NCBI GenBank assembly: GCA_030770425.1 | Contig: JASJFT010000110.1 | Location: 62,001 to 126,000, forward strand | Origin: Darksidea phi | Taxonomy: Eukaryota; Ascomycota; Dothideomycetes; Pleosporales; Lentitheciaceae | Length of the DNA stretch: 64,000 bases | Direction: 5' to 3' | Shown: one piece after another, positions 1 through 11,430 of the stretch | How positions within the stretch are numbered: the stretch's first letter is position 1 | Layout: each line of letters begins with the position of its first letter | Translations under genes and position numbers: made by a program | The notes under the pieces: generated by a model | What the model was told of the DNA's origin: nothing | What the model saw: only the letters and a program-made list of their open reading frames with translations | Databases searched by the model: none

Positions 1-1289
1 AAGCCATGCGCGAAAGCAATCGCCACCACCTTCTCCATTCTTGTTTATTGTTCTCCGACTCAAGGCGGTTCGGCGGCCTTCAGGAATATCAGCATCCGGC
101 AAGGTCCTCGACTCCTTCATTCCCTTCGACAGTTCATGGCGCATACGGGTTCCCCGCCTAATCAAACCTCCACGGTCACTACCTCTTTAGTATCTCGTTA
201 TCGGCTCGGCGTACGCGTGATCTTTCGGGAGCATGGTGGCAGACTCGGACTTTCGAACCAAATCAGGTGGGAAAAGAGCGTCGCTTCGACCAACTTTTTT
301 CACACTCTCCTCTTCCACTGTATCTTCTTTGCATTGCGAGCGTGGTGGATCTTTTCTTTTCCGTATCTTCGGAATGGCGCACTCACGATGAGACGAAGTC
401 ATGAAAAAATACATCCAGACTTAATTCCTCTCCCCCTTCTTGGGCTTTTTTCCACTTCGCAATAAGAATAGATACCCTCTGAGGGCTCTTTTTCCCTTTC
501 TTTCCCTTTTCCTCTTTTTTTGTCTCCTCCGTCGATTCTTCAGGGTGGGGGTGGAATAACCGGCTTGGTGCGTGGTGCGTGAGAGAGACGTAGCGGAGGA
601 TTGCCCCGCTTAAATTCTTGGGCGGGCGTCTGAAGCTATACGTAGATCGAAAAAAAGCGCTTAATCCTACTTCTTGGTATGCATTCACCCCCTTGTGTTG
701 GGGGCTGTGTAATGTTGTCGTGATTCTATCGCTTGATTGTTGCAATCAGGCTGGGTGCTCCGCTTAGCAGTAGCTATTCACTCGATGCATATCGATTTGA
801 GGAAGCCTGCCCAGGCGAGGCTTGTTCGCAGACGGTTTACGAAGGCGAACTAGAGGTAGGTATGTCGAGTGCATAGCATCATCGTTGATTGGTATGGGGA
901 TGTCGTCGCTATCAGCCGACCTTGGTTTGACTCGATGTTTCGCCCTTCCCTAACATTCTCTAGTGCAGCACCTTTCGAGCAAGCTAATCTTTCGTATGCT
1001 ACTATATCCCCGTATCGCCACTCTATGCGAGCCACAGGAACTGGATATATGACTGCAGCGCTGTTTTATTTTATGAGATACTTTACAATAGTTTTCTTTT
1101 TGGCGTCCAACAACCGTGTAGGTAATGGCCGGTGCGAATCGTCCAGCAAAGATATGCCCAGCAAAGCGAAGGACGTCGGATCAACGGCACGTTTGAACTC
1201 GGAATTCGTAGAAAGACGGTCTGGTAGTGACGAGCGTTGGAGAGAGTGTGTGCTAAAAGCTTAGAAATACATATGGTGTTACTAATCCT
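1..1289. other. left-edge region without a confident gene
   Basis: No recognisable protein family is seen. On the minus strand an open frame from 745 ends at a GTGAGT-type donor near 387, and another open frame runs off the left edge below about 170. Together they could be exons of a gene whose 3' end lies outside the window, but the linking intron would be long and I recognise no domain. The plus-strand frames at 136-465 and 869-1264 look like chance openings; the second lacks an ATG start. Confidence 0.25.
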
Positions 1290-1525
1290 AGTGACACTTG
1301 TTATTGGTATGTCCTCGGCATACTTTTCGAAGCATCATCTCCTCGGTCGCGGACACTTGCCTTATGACCGATAGTACTATGCACAGCCCTACGGCTCTAT
1401 TATCGTGTATAAGGTTGGGTATAGCATCTTTACTGTCTACGAACTCTTACTGTAATTCGTGCAAATCTTACAAAAGAGACTCCCACTATGCAAACCCGAA
1501 CAAATTATCGGCCTACTTGGGTTAG
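1290..1525 (-). repeat. dispersed repeat family, copy A
   Basis: Read on the minus strand, this stretch matches three other places in the window (about 28910-29348, 47630-48062 and 56815-57011). Shared blocks include GGGAGTCTCTTTTGTAAGAT, an AGTAGAGGTGCTATA-like block and CCTTATACACGATAATAGAG. Copy A is diverged in its distal half and lacks the longer 3' extension seen in copies B and C. No coding potential is visible. It may be a non-autonomous transposon, a SINE-like element or an old solo LTR; the sequence does not decide. Confidence 0.75.
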
Positions 1526-1976
1526 TGTGGCATGACAGAATAACTTGAGTAGCATCATATCATCGAAGAGCGAGAGAGGGAAGATGAGAAATAGGGTTGA
1601 AGTTTCTTGGAAACCTAATGGAAGGGAGAGATTGGTCGTAAGTTAGAATATCTTGTGATTAACACGCTGACTCGGAATAGACAGCTTCCACAGCCTTAAA
1701 TATCGTTTATATGATTTCAACGTCGGTATTTGGCTATAGCATTCCTGAAGCTAGATTCCACTATGCATGCCCCTAATCTGCCCTATACGCCTACCCTCGA
1801 CCCTTCCTGGCAGCGTTCTCAACTTCACACGCTCGCCTCCAACATCTTTCGCTGTTGTTACGCAACGTTTTACTGTCCGGGTATCTCAAATATGCCCATT
1901 GGTGTATCGGTTCACCACCGTGTCTCTTCATAGCTCAAGAAATCTGCTGGCGTGCGGGGAAGGGATGCAGTAAAGC

Positions 1977-2416
1977 TCATTGCGTGACCCCCTCCTGCGG
2001 CGCGATCAGGACTACTGAGTCGCCTGTCCTTTGGTCAGTGTTGCCATCTTCTAGTAAAAGCCAGCTTGCGTACCTCGCACAAAGAGCATCTCTGATTGCT
2101 TCTTGACTGTCTGTTTTCCAATCAGTCCACACCCCGCCTTTATTATCCGGAACTACCGACCCTCACGCGCGGCTCGTCCTCGTCCTCGTCTTCGGCGACA
2201 AATATCGTTTCTTCAACGTCTCCAAGTACCAGGTTGCAGTGGCTGTCGTATGCCTATACCCTTAATCAGCATCGCTTTCCCCAGCAATTGCAAGCTTCCC
2301 CGTACGTGTAGGCGGCCCTTGAGTTCGCGGTCACCACGCAACTTTACTATGACGATTTCATCGATGCAGAGGCGTACGAGGTCGAGGGGCTCATGGCCTT
2401 CGTCTTTTTCGTCCAT
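1977..2416 (-). CDS. LSM3: U6 snRNA-associated Sm-like protein LSm3
   Basis: Small four-exon gene: exons 2306-2416, 2167-2253, 2074-2110 and 1977-2023, giving about 93 residues. Seen: after an acidic start the Sm1 motif reads [26 protein letters not shown], split here as [11 protein letters not shown] and [13 protein letters not shown], followed by [18 protein letters not shown], an acidic EDEDEDE stretch, and the Sm2 motif [15 protein letters not shown]. LSm3 is a ring subunit of LSm2-8 (nuclear, U6 snRNA 3' end binding, splicing) and LSm1-7 (cytoplasmic decapping). Exon 2 could end at a GTGAGG donor (2167) or six bases further at 2161; both keep frame. The start ATG at 2416 follows CACA. 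Divergent from the gene starting at 2674, with a shared promoter of about 260 bp. Confidence 0.93.
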
Positions 2417-2673
2417 TGTGAGCGAGTGTATGCGTATGCGACGTGTAAGGTGGTAAACTTCGTTGATGCGAGGTTGGAACTTTCGCAGCTCTTGATGAGT
2501 TTGGCTTGGCGGCGGGACGGCTACGCTAGGCCACGCTTGGCGCTAGCGCTTTTGATTGCGTCAGTTGTTGACCGGTCACAGCTCTGACCAAGCGCACCTG
2601 GTCTGCTCCAACCACATCCTGAAATCGTACCCCATTTCTTCAGGACTATCGGATTTCCCGGGCTTCCGGCACC

Positions 2674-4674
2674 ATGGCCGAAGAACAGAAGGACCAAAAC
2701 CCTCTCTTGGCGGCCTTACCTCCCGCTACAGACTACTTGACGTATCTCACAATTGTTGAGTACAACCTCACCGAAGAGAACCTGCCGATACTTCACCAAA
2801 TTCTGCAAGACAAGGATCTTACCGTCAATATTGGTTGGGATCTAGTTCATTTACTGCTTCCACTACTCCCAGCGTCAGAAGAATGTCTCCAAGACATTGC
2901 CGCCAAGGGTAACCCGCGGGAAGTTATTTTGAAGGTTACGGAGGCTTTGCAGCTACTGGAATTTGAAGAGCCGCACGATGATTCTGAAGATGAAGCGCAG
3001 CCTGGAGAGGCATCATCAAAAGCGCCAGCTGTGGAGGTGGGAGAGTCAAGCACATCACCAGCAGTGCCACCTTCAGTTCTCCCGCCATTGCCTGTTCTAA
3101 AGTTCGAGGTCCTGGTCGACTTGTTAACATCCCTACACGGACGCGTCAAAACGAAGTACCCCAGTCGTTTCCTCGCAACGAGTCTTCAAGCAGTACTAGC
3201 AGCATACAACCGGGCCAAGACACATCGGGATGAGCTCACAATGTCTGCCGTCAAACTCGTCAAGACTGTTTCCGGCACTAAGAGGCCGCATCTTCCACCG
3301 AGGACTGCCAGTGGGAACTTGCTTCGGACAGGAACTGGGATCTCAGAACCGGACCCAGAGGCACAGAGTGATTCCCCGACCGCAGACGAGCAGACGCTCA
3401 CCAATCGACTGCTTCAGTCATTCTTGACACACATCATGGAAGACTATGTCCTGACCTTAAACTCGAACGATGACGTGCCAGGACTCGCATGGTCCAGTAG
3501 GCTGATGGAGAAGTATGAGCCGGGACGAGTGGTGCCGAACAAGCCAAAGTATGCCGATCGCTTTGCCGAAGAAGAGGCTCTGAAATCAAGGTCTGCGATT
3601 GTTGGACAGCTTGTTGCCCTTGCGCAAGACCTTGACTTGAAGACCGAAGAGCTCGTGCAGACCATCTTAAATCCTGACGCAGAAAAGCAAGGTATTCCAG
3701 GAGCACAGGACGAACCTCCCAACTCGGCTGAAGATATCCCTCTGTCGAAGACCGGCTCACTCGTGCTTTACGCCGCCAGGCTTGTGAAGCAGGAGCTCTT
3801 TGCGAACGTGAGCAAGGATGAGGCAGCCTTCATTCGTATCTTCCCGGACCACGCCACGATACTAGATAACTTTCTTGGCACGCTTGGTCAACAGACCGTT
3901 GGGCTTGAGCCTGAAGCACTACTGGATACCGTGCTTGCCCTTGGCTTGGTAGCACTCGAGAAGAATGCAATCGGAGAACCCAAGGATGACGAGCAGTTTA
4001 CGAAGTACTTACAGACGATCTCCTTGGTCTCCGCCAACACTCCTTCGCCCAGTCTCCGGTACCATGCACACTACCTCACGTCAACAATTCTACGCTCTCA
4101 TCCGTCAGATCTAGTGCGCTTGACTTTCATCCGTGATACGCTTGAGCACTGCCCGTACGAAAACCTCAAAGCTAGTGCAGTAACTTGGCTCAAGGGCGAG
4201 ACGCTGGAGGCCAATCCCCACAAGCCGTCGCCGAAGCCTACCACCGACTCTGCAGACACCTCGGACACATCCATCTTCGCCACTCCTGTCGCCCTCTCTA
4301 CAACTGCACCCTTCCTCTTCCCCGACCTCACTCATTCCTACCAGTCCGCTGTCGAGATCTCGGATTCCTTCATGCAGTTCCGGACTGAGCTAGGCTTCTA
4401 CCTCGCTTCTCTCAATTTCTACTATCTCCTTCTCTCTGCGCGTCAGCTACACGAAACCTTAGATATCAAGGGTTTGCACAAGAACAGCCAGATGGAAAAC
4501 TTTTTTTTAACACCGTTGAAAGAGGTCTCTGTACGCTTCAAGGAGAGCTTGGGTGAGGACGGGGAACTGAGAATTGCAGAGGGGAGCGAGGAGAGTGTTG
4601 TGCAAGCGAGGATGGATATCGAGTTGCTGGAGCATGTTGTTGCGCAAGTAGAGACTGCGGTTCGTAAGTTATGA
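2674..4674 (+). CDS. Ybp2/ALF4/glomulin-family (Yap1-binding/kinetochore-type) protein
   Basis: Single-exon gene of 666 residues with a good ATG context (CACCATGG). The N-terminal helical repeat (TDYLTYLTIVEYNL...NIGWDLVHLLLPLLP...PREVILKVTEALQLL) resembles the fungal DUF1760/Kinetochor_Ybp2 family, which includes yeast Ybp1/Ybp2 and human glomulin. Known for the family: yeast Ybp1 supports Yap1 oxidation by peroxide, and Ybp2 acts in the oxidative response and at kinetochores. The middle of the protein is acidic and Ser/Pro-rich (about residues 105-140), then all-helical to the end. A run of eight T at 4501-4508 encodes FFL; it is in frame here but would be a slippage-prone site. Exact function is inferred from family only. 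Confidence 0.72.
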   Translation: MAEEQKDQNPLLAALPPATDYLTYLTIVEYNLTEENLPILHQILQDKDLTVNIGWDLVHLLLPLLPASEECLQDIAAKGNPREVILKVTEALQLLEFEEPHDDSEDEAQPGEASSKAPAVEVGESSTSPAVPPSVLPPLPVLKFEVLVDLLTSLHGRVKTKYPSRFLATSLQAVLAAYNRAKTHRDELTMSAVKLVKTVSGTKRPHLPPRTASGNLLRTGTGISEPDPEAQSDSPTADEQTLTNRLLQSFLTHIMEDYVLTLNSNDDVPGLAWSSRLMEKYEPGRVVPNKPKYADRFAEEEALKSRSAIVGQLVALAQDLDLKTEELVQTILNPDAEKQGIPGAQDEPPNSAEDIPLSKTGSLVLYAARLVKQELFANVSKDEAAFIRIFPDHATILDNFLGTLGQQTVGLEPEALLDTVLALGLVALEKNAIGEPKDDEQFTKYLQTISLVSANTPSPSLRYHAHYLTSTILRSHPSDLVRLTFIRDTLEHCPYENLKASAVTWLKGETLEANPHKPSPKPTTDSADTSDTSIFATPVALSTTAPFLFPDLTHSYQSAVEISDSFMQFRTELGFYLASLNFYYLLLSARQLHETLDIKGLHKNSQMENFFLTPLKEVSVRFKESLGEDGELRIAEGSEESVVQARMDIELLEHVVAQVETAVRKL

Positions 4675-4864
4675 AGCCGTCTGTCAAAAAATGGGGGAAT
4701 GAAGAGGGGGATGAATTTGCAATGGTGCTATGGTCATTAGGAGAATGACCATCCCATGATGCCTGTAATGAGGAATGTACGCAGCAATGCAGGCATGACT
4801 TTCAATAGAAGATTCTTATGAAAATACCACCTATCACGTCTGCTTTCCTCCTAGCTACCCAGGC

Positions 4865-5985
4865 CTACGTTTTCATCCCAGGCGGCGCAGTACCAAACGC
4901 CCCAGGCAACGAAGCAGACGAGGACGTTCCTAGCGCCCTCGCCGGACTTGGGCTCGACACATTACCAAACGCCCCAGGCAATGAACTGGGTATAGGCGTC
5001 CCTGGAGTCCTCGCCGGGCTTGGGCTCGACGCACCCGCCCCTATGCTAGGAGATCTCGGACTCATTGAGCCTGACGCAGCCCTTACGCCCCTTGGTATTT
5101 TCTTCACTCTAAAAGGGACGGCCATCTGATCTCTGGGGTCTCCTTTCTTCTCATCCACGGACGCCGGAAACTCTCTCTCCATCTCTGCGTCAGCCTCCTT
5201 CTGCCTCTGCTTCTGCTTCTCGAACTTCTCCTGCTTGATCTTCTCTTCCCCAACCTTCTCCTGCGGTGGCTCAACCGTCTTCACAAAGTACTTCTCCGGT
5301 GAAGCTGTAACGGGTAACTGCATCATCGGCAAAAGGCCCTTCGCCTTCCTGGCTTGCTGCAACGCATAATCTTCGAGAAACTCTTTGGGGTATGCAGAGC
5401 GGTGCTGGGAGAGCTTCTCGATGTCCATGCCCCACACGGCTATATCTGTTATGGCGCGGCGGAGCGGGGAGGCGTCGACGGTGTTGTCGTAGACGAAGGT
5501 TACTGCGAGGGGGTGGATGTTGCCTTTGCCGGTTAGGTAGTTGTCGTATTTCCGGCCGAGGAGGGTGATTATATGATTTTGGAGGCTTGGGACCTAGAGG
5601 ATAATTAGCGTTCGATCAATCATTAGATGCATTGCTAGACGACTGAAGAACGCGCAAATACCCGAAGCCGATCTAAAAAGGTTTGAAAGGCGGACATACC
5701 TGGTACTTATCGCCCGCAACCCATAACGCACACAGTTCCATCCAGCCCACGCCTCCAGGCCCCTCGTTGAACGTGAATTTTCCTGTATATGCCCATGATA
5801 GGAATTCGGCGAAGGTCTTGGGGTCTTCGTCTGGGAGTAGGATGTGCTTTGTTTCTGCCTCGATGAAGCGGCCGTCGAGGGCTTTGTCGAAGAAAGTGGA
5901 AAGCGTGCAGAGGAGCTCGATGTGGGCGTCGAAGGGGACTTCGCGGGGCCCGATGGAGAGGTTCACGATGCCGCCGGCGAAGATG
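4865..5985 (-). CDS. BTB/POZ domain protein, start not resolved
   Basis: Two certain exons: 5700-5985 and 4865-5593, joined across an intron with donor GTATGT and acceptor CTAG (in frame DKYQ to VPSLQNHI). The first carries a BTB fold: VNLSIGPREVPFDAHIELLC, then TFFDKALDGRF, IEAETKHILLPDEDPKTFAEFLSWAYTG (split here) and LCALWVAGDKYQ. The C-terminus has a charged stretch (EKIKQEKFEKQKQRQKEAD) and two copies of an about 23-residue SSPSPAR...SLPGAFG repeat. The exon at 5985 is preceded by CTAAC...CCCAG, so a short 5' exon with the start codon lies upstream (between about 6010 and 6320); I could not place it. BTB proteins of this fungal type are of unknown role, often assumed to be adaptors. Confidence 0.8.
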
Positions 5986-6339
5986 CTGGGAGAGATGTTA
6001 GCTCGGGGTTAGGCAATCCGGGAAGTGGATCGTTCTTGGCTTCAGGCCAACCCAAGTACTTGCCTCTGCGTCAGGGGAACCATTTTGGCTTCCTTGAGTG
6101 GAAAATGGTGGTAGGACTGTGCATCCAACTACATCGCTTCTTCCAGCCTCAGAGTTCCCTTGCATTAAGAGTATGCAGCCGTCAGCGATACGCAGCCCAC
6201 CAGCGGCAAATCGGCCAATTAACGCACGCGTCGCTTTCAACGCGCGATCACGTTCTGCGCCAAGCGGGTTCCGGCTAGTTGACTGATCGCGAACTGCTGA
6301 ATAGGACACGGCATCCACACGACTTTCAACAACAACGTC

Positions 6340-7439
6340 ATGATACTTCGGAAAGTGGCACTCCTACTAGTATCGGCTTTGGGGAGTTATGTGGCGGCCG
6401 AAGTCGCGCCGGAGATAACGGTCCTGGAAGAGGGCTACAATCTAATTGCTAAGATCCCTTGTCTGCAATGTCCGTTTCTCTTCCAGGACACGTCGAAGGG
6501 GTTGAATGAGGAGTGGGCGCAGAGGGAGGACAACAATTCTTTGGTAATCCCATTCTCGTGCCATTCGAGCTTTCCTTTCATGCTGACCAATCCATCCAGC
6601 TCCTCAACGTCAGTCTCCCCTACGACAGCGCACACATATCCATCAACAACGCAGCCCTCTACTCCGGCCGCCGCAACCTCCCGCGTATCTATGCCAACCA
6701 AGTCGTCCAAGACTTTTCCGTGGATGACCTATCAAAGACTATCGCAAGCAACCAACTTGAAGCGAGTCACGAGACTAATCTCGGAGGTGGCGTCTTTGGG
6801 CTGTCGTATCGGCAGTCACTTCGAACTCTGAAAACGGAACGGGATCTCGAAACTTTGCTATTCCGGTTTGATGTTTTTGAGCTGTATTCCGATCTAATGA
6901 ATCCACCGCTAAGACACAAATTGGACAGCCCATCACAGAAAATACTTGAAGTCCGCCTCATCCAGAAACCCCTTCTATCCGCCCTCCAACCTTCACCCAC
7001 CTACGAAATCCTCAGTGCTTCCCTCATCTCCCGCTCATCCAACCCCAACAGTGACCCTGCGCAAAAGACCATGTCCTTCCTCGATTGGGACGATTACGGC
7101 CAAAAGGGTACCGCCGCACATGCAATGGCCTACGGTGCTGAATCCATGATCTCGTACATCGCATCTGGATTCTGGGGGCTCTTTAGCTTCATTCTGGCAA
7201 TCGTTGCGCTATTCGTCGTTGTTTGTTTGATCTGTATCTTTGGTTGGGGCTTCTGGGAGGATGATTACGAGAAGGCGCAGCATGGGAAGAGGAGGAAAAG
7301 CAAGGGCTCTGGAACTGGGGGTGGCAGCTGGAAGGCGAAGGATGTAGAGCAGGGGCAGGGGAAGGCTAGATTTTTGAGTGCGGAGGAGTTAGGACTAGGG
7401 GGGAGGGGGAGGGTTGTTGGGATGGGGAAGAATGATTGA
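6340..7439 (+). CDS. predicted type I membrane protein, unknown function
   Basis: Two exons, 6340-6543 and 6600-7439 (56-bp intron, donor GTAATC, branch GCTGACC, acceptor ATCCAG), giving 347 residues. Seen: a signal peptide (ILRKVALLLVSALGSYVAA), a CLQC pair soon after cleavage, a beta-rich ectodomain with the motif LLNVSLPYDSAHISINNAAL, one strong transmembrane helix at about residues 255-286, and a basic Gly/Lys/Arg-rich cytoplasmic tail. The ectodomain pattern (CxxC, then an N-x-LP...I-NN-LY block) recalls a secreted/membrane family of ascomycete proteins without assigned function (possibly DUF7728-like; low certainty). Likely secretory pathway or plasma membrane. Confidence 0.75.
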
Positions 7440-8232
7440 GATTATTATAACAAGGTATGATGTGACCAGTAATTCGAGGCTTTCATTTTACATGCTCTCT
7501 TTGAAATCCTTGTGTTTGACATGCTGGCGTTCAAACATTGCCGGGGATATGCGGCGGTCGTCATTGTGGCCTTGACAACTATGACGCCTTTGGGAAATTG
7601 GATCACTAAATTATCGAACAAGTACACTTGAACATAGAGATCCCCATTGCGCGGTGCAATAAAACAGAAGGAAGTAACCCCGTTACATTGGCACAGCCAG
7701 TATGGCAAGATCTCTCCCATCAACGAAGCAGACTTTGCTGCGGAAGGGTACACATCTAAGTACTGACTAAAACGCTTACTACGCCTCTAACCAAGGATTA
7801 TCAGGTCACTGCGACTTATGGGCCGATACCCCGTGTTACCTCAGTAGTCACAGCATGCGATTCTCTCAGCACGACTCCGGGCAATGGATCTGGGTCGATA
7901 ACAGTTGATTGGTAGGGCACGGAGGGGATCTGTGCGTTTGTCGTACCACCGTATACAACTTCGACCTTTTCGGCTTTCTTCAGGCTAACACTTCGATCTT
8001 TTCGGTTTTCTTCAGGCTAACACTTCGATAAATCAACTCACTCCTCTCCCAGTGATTTGCTTTACAGTGTCAAAGACATTCAGCCCCGACCAGAAGACGC
8101 CCGCCTCCGTAAGCAACTCCGCGGTCTGAACTTGACAAGATTTACAACAAAACCGCTTCAAATCTTATCTCACAGCCACTAATCATACTCTCGTCTTGCA
8201 CTCCCTTCATCTTTAGGCAGTAGCTCTCGGGA
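7440..8232. other. intergenic stretch with a 32-bp tandem duplication
   Basis: No intact gene. Short protein-like stretches occur on the plus strand around 7690-7920 (for example SQYGKISPINEADF) but are interrupted by stops. A 32-bp unit beginning ACTTCGACCTTTTCGG is directly repeated at 7958-7989 and 7990-8021, with a partial third start; the two units differ by two C-to-T changes. Confidence 0.5.
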
Positions 8233-9052
8233 ATGGGACTTCACGCTGTCGCTTATGCTATTGCCGCTTTGGTGGCCTACGTTCGCAGATATCCCGCGTG
8301 GAGATGCCGCTTCCTCATATACGTAGGCGCATGCTAACTAAGTTGACAGATTTAGCGTCCCTCGACCCAACTGCGAACCTCTCTTCGACGGCGCTCTCCT
8401 CCCCGCTCGCAATCCTCCATCCCCGTCGGGGGCCCGTACCCTCCTCCTCCCCCCGGGTATGAAAATCTACAAAACCAACGGCAACTTCCGCCACCAACAC
8501 ATCGGGGCAACGCCGCCGACGACCTATACGACTGGATCAAGAAGAATCTCACCTATGTAATCTGCCCGGGGCATCTGCAAGGACATCAGTAAATTCAAGG
8601 ATGGTATCCGCTATAATGACCGGAAAGGCGTGGCCTATAAAGGTGCTTCGCTCCGACTGTTCGTAAACATTCACAAATATCCTAGAAGCATGGACGGAAT
8701 GGCGCCCGCTATCACAGAATGGATTATCGAAAGCTTCGCACAAGCGTGGAAGGAAGAAGTTAGCAATCCGTACGCCCGTGGCCGTAACTGCTACCCTATG
8801 AATTTGAAGCATGGCAAGAACAAAAACACGAAGCCGCAGGATTGGGTTCTTGCAAAATTGCTACGAGGATGCGCATCCGCGTTCCAAAGTATGAAATCGT
8901 CCTTGGTGTCACCATTGACTTTACCAAGAATGGGGGCAGGAACATGGATGGGAGTTTTGGGTGCGACGCAAGGCGTGCTTAACGGGTTGCAGCAAAATAT
9001 TGCCAATTCTTTCGCTATAGGCAAGGGGGATGTAGGTTTGGAGAAGAAGTGA
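8233..9052 (+). pseudogene. decayed gene for a small, possibly secreted protein
   Basis: An ATG at 8233 opens a hydrophobic signal-like stretch (GLHAVAYAIAALVAY) but closes after about 34 codons. Further on, protein-like reading is split over frames: NAADDLYDWIKKNLTYVICP in one, then ICKDISKFKDGIRYNDRKGV continuing from about 8570 in another to the stop at 9052. The last 140 codons are open (ASLRLFVNIHKY..., EEVSNPYARGRNCYPMNLK, then a Gly/Ala/Leu-rich tail). Interpretation: a gene broken by at least one frameshift, or a multi-exon gene whose introns I failed to find. Family not recognised. Confidence 0.4.
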
Positions 9053-9869
9053 GAGGAGGATAAAGACTCTAATTAGAGGGTTGGAAGCGTCGTTGACAGG
9101 CTTGTCATGGCCTTGTTCATCGGCGAGGGAGCGGAGTTATAAGTACCTAGTTATAATTGAAGCAGCTACGTCTTCTAGGGCTTCCCAACGGATCGCAATG
9201 TGTATTGGGGAATCTTGGAAGAAGCAGGCTCCCAACCTTATCATAGCGAACATTTAAAAGGGGTTGAGATCGTTCCTTTACTAAGCATGTCGTATACAAT
9301 CCTCATGAACCCTTTCGAACTTCGAGGGTAGAGGAAGGGAAGGACTTGGAATAGTAAAGAAGATACAAGGATTGACACCCAGAAGAGAAGAGATGGAGAG
9401 ATACCGGAAATATGTACATCATATATTTTTTTTTGGTCTTTGTTGTTCTATCTGCCACTGTTCCAGTCTGAACAAAATTAAGCCTCCTCTCTATGAATCG
9501 CACTTTCCAATTACATCCCGGCGGAATACTACCGCGCCTCTCAATCATGTATACTTGGTTTGCAAGCAATCTATGGTAGCGCTTCGACGAATGCCAACCC
9601 GGATTTCGAACTCGTGCCATCTCTCTTCCATCCAGAATCTTCTCTCACCCCAGGGCTACACAAGATGGGGATTCGCCGCCGCCCACAAGCCTCCCACTGA
9701 AAGCGCTGAGGTGGTGGAGAGTTATGCAAGCTAGCTATCGTTGGGAGCTTCCATGGTTGAGCTGCGTTTGATGCTGTTGTATAGCCGCTCAAACCCCGCC
9801 CTTCCTCTCTTCCTCCCAAAACCAAAGGTACGATGGCCTTCGCGAGCTAGGTGCTGTTGAACTTCTATC
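9053..9869. other. intergenic, no gene seen
   Basis: Mixed-composition intergenic DNA containing a poly-T tract near 9424-9433. The short frames on either strand lack recognisable domains or consistent splice structure. It is flanked by the 3' end of the decayed gene on the left and the 3' end of the minus-strand repeat protein on the right. Confidence 0.5.
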
Positions 9870-11392
9870 CTAGGAGCTCGTAGCGGTATTCTTGGGAGCT
9901 GGTGGGAGCAATGGTGACTGGCTGAGTTGATAGAGATATTCGGCGTACCCTTCGTCAGTGTTTAGACCTCCAAGACGTGAGATTTTCATCGCTTTGTAAC
10001 AACGAAAAGACAATGGATTCTCCCCACAACATTGCCAATCGAACGCCTTATCAAGTGGCACCGTTGGCACCAGCTCCGAATAGTTCCTCAGAGCTCTACA
10101 GTTGAGGCAGGGTGAAATTGGATTCCAAGAGTAATCATAAGCCTGAGCAAGGTGCCCTTCGAAGCTGAACTCTGGTGGTGGAGCGTGCCATCGGTTTCCG
10201 AGCCACGGAAGCGCCTCCTCCATCTCCTTGCCCTTCTTGTTGGTCAGATATTTTTGGCGATTTTCGTAGTGTTTGGAAAGCGGATGGTCGTCTGGTGTTT
10301 GGCTTTTCCATATATTCCTTATCTGTTCGTTGCCAAGCATTGGGGAGGGGCATGTCGCTCCGGTAGCGGCGCAGCTGAAGCAAATGACGAGAGTATTCGG
10401 GGCTAAGGCGTTGTACCTTTGCTTTTCATCCATGTAGATGTGTTCACGGAACCGCTTGATGACCGTCTCCATTGCTTCTTGCAGCTGCGTCTGGGTATCG
10501 CGTTGGCAGTCATACAATCTGGTGGGGTCCAAAACAAGCAATTTGACAAGTCCGTCTCTGCCAAGTGCCACCGCGTCCCGCAGTTTGCTGAAATTACCTG
10601 TCGTTCTATGTCAGACTCCTGAATATTGTTTAGGTGGAGTTTACATACGTTCAGCTAGCTCTTGCTTCGCGTGCATCAGCAACGAGATCTCGTTAGCGCA
10701 CTGGTTTGGTATTGGTTCTCCAGGCTTAGCGCTTGGGAAGGAACCATCGTTCAGGTTATTCTTCGCTGATTCGAGCCTCGTTGAGAGATCTAGAATCTTC
10801 TGGGAGAGTTCGGCGAGGCCATCCGTGTCCGATTTGGCGGCCTTAAGTAATTCGGTATTGTTTTTGATAAGGGACTCGACCGTCCAGTCTAACTGGCGCA
10901 AGAGCTGTTTCTCAGCAGCTATAAATGGTTAGCTGCGTACCAGTTTGGATTATAGATTGAATACTTACGGGTGTCTCTCGATTTGCCCTCCGTCGTGTAG
11001 AGCGCATAGAGCGCCAGGTGCCCTTCGACTTCTTTGACCCAGTAGCTAATGCGTTCGACCAACTTCCCAACCTCATCCACAGGCTTCTTCGAAGGCTCCT
11101 TCAAAGGCCCATCCACAGGCCCATCCACAGGCCCATCCACAGGCCCATCCACAGGTCCATCCACAGGCAAATCCACAAGCAAATCCGCAAGCCAATCCGC
11201 CACAGGTTCCTCCACAGGTTTCTCCACAGGTTCCTCCACAGGTTTCTCCACAGGTTCCTCCACAGGTTTCTCCACAGGTTCCTCCACAGGTTCCTCCACA
11301 GACTTGTCCTTCCTCTTGTTCTTCCTCTTGTTCTTATGCTCAACCGTGTCTGTGACGAAATCAGGAAGTTCCCATGAGCTTGTTTCGTCCAT
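9870..11392 (-). CDS. orphan protein with VEEP/VEKP and VDGP repeats
   Basis: Three exons: 10969-11392, 10649-10918 and 9870-10597, all with good fungal splice sites (GTAAGT...TATAG; GTATGT...TCTGACA...ACAG), giving 473 residues. The N-terminus is acidic/basic low complexity: KNKRKNKRKDK, then about eight VEEP/VEKP units, a short linker, then five VDGP units. Exon 2 is helical, coiled-coil-like (ELLKAAKSDTDGLAELSQKI). Exon 3 has scattered Cys pairs (CFSCAATGATC, CLNCRALRNYSE, WQCCGENP) that could bind metal or form disulphides. No signal peptide or TM. No family recognised. All three frames across the repeat are open, so the repeat can change copy number without breaking the frame. Confidence 0.75.
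11100..11303 (-). repeat. coding minisatellite (12-bp and 24-bp units)
   Basis: Within the first exon of the orphan gene. On the plus strand, five tandem units GGCCCATCCACA (about 11104-11165, encoding VDGP on the minus strand) are followed, after a short diverged spacer, by alternating GGTTCCTCCACA / GGTTTCTCCACA units (about 11205-11302, encoding VEEP and VEKP). Unit length is a multiple of three, so length changes preserve the frame. Confidence 0.9.
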
Positions 11393-11430
11393 TTGCGCTC
11401 TATCCTTGTGCGAGAATGCTATTACGAGAT

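Noticed and set aside
869..1264. 131-codon plus-strand frame
   Set aside because: No ATG at its start, no motif, and no splice or neighbour context.
6098..6318. Possible upstream exon of the BTB gene (MDAVSYSAV... frame)
   Set aside because: The frame is not in phase with the exon beginning at 5985, and no donor giving the right phase could be chosen with confidence.
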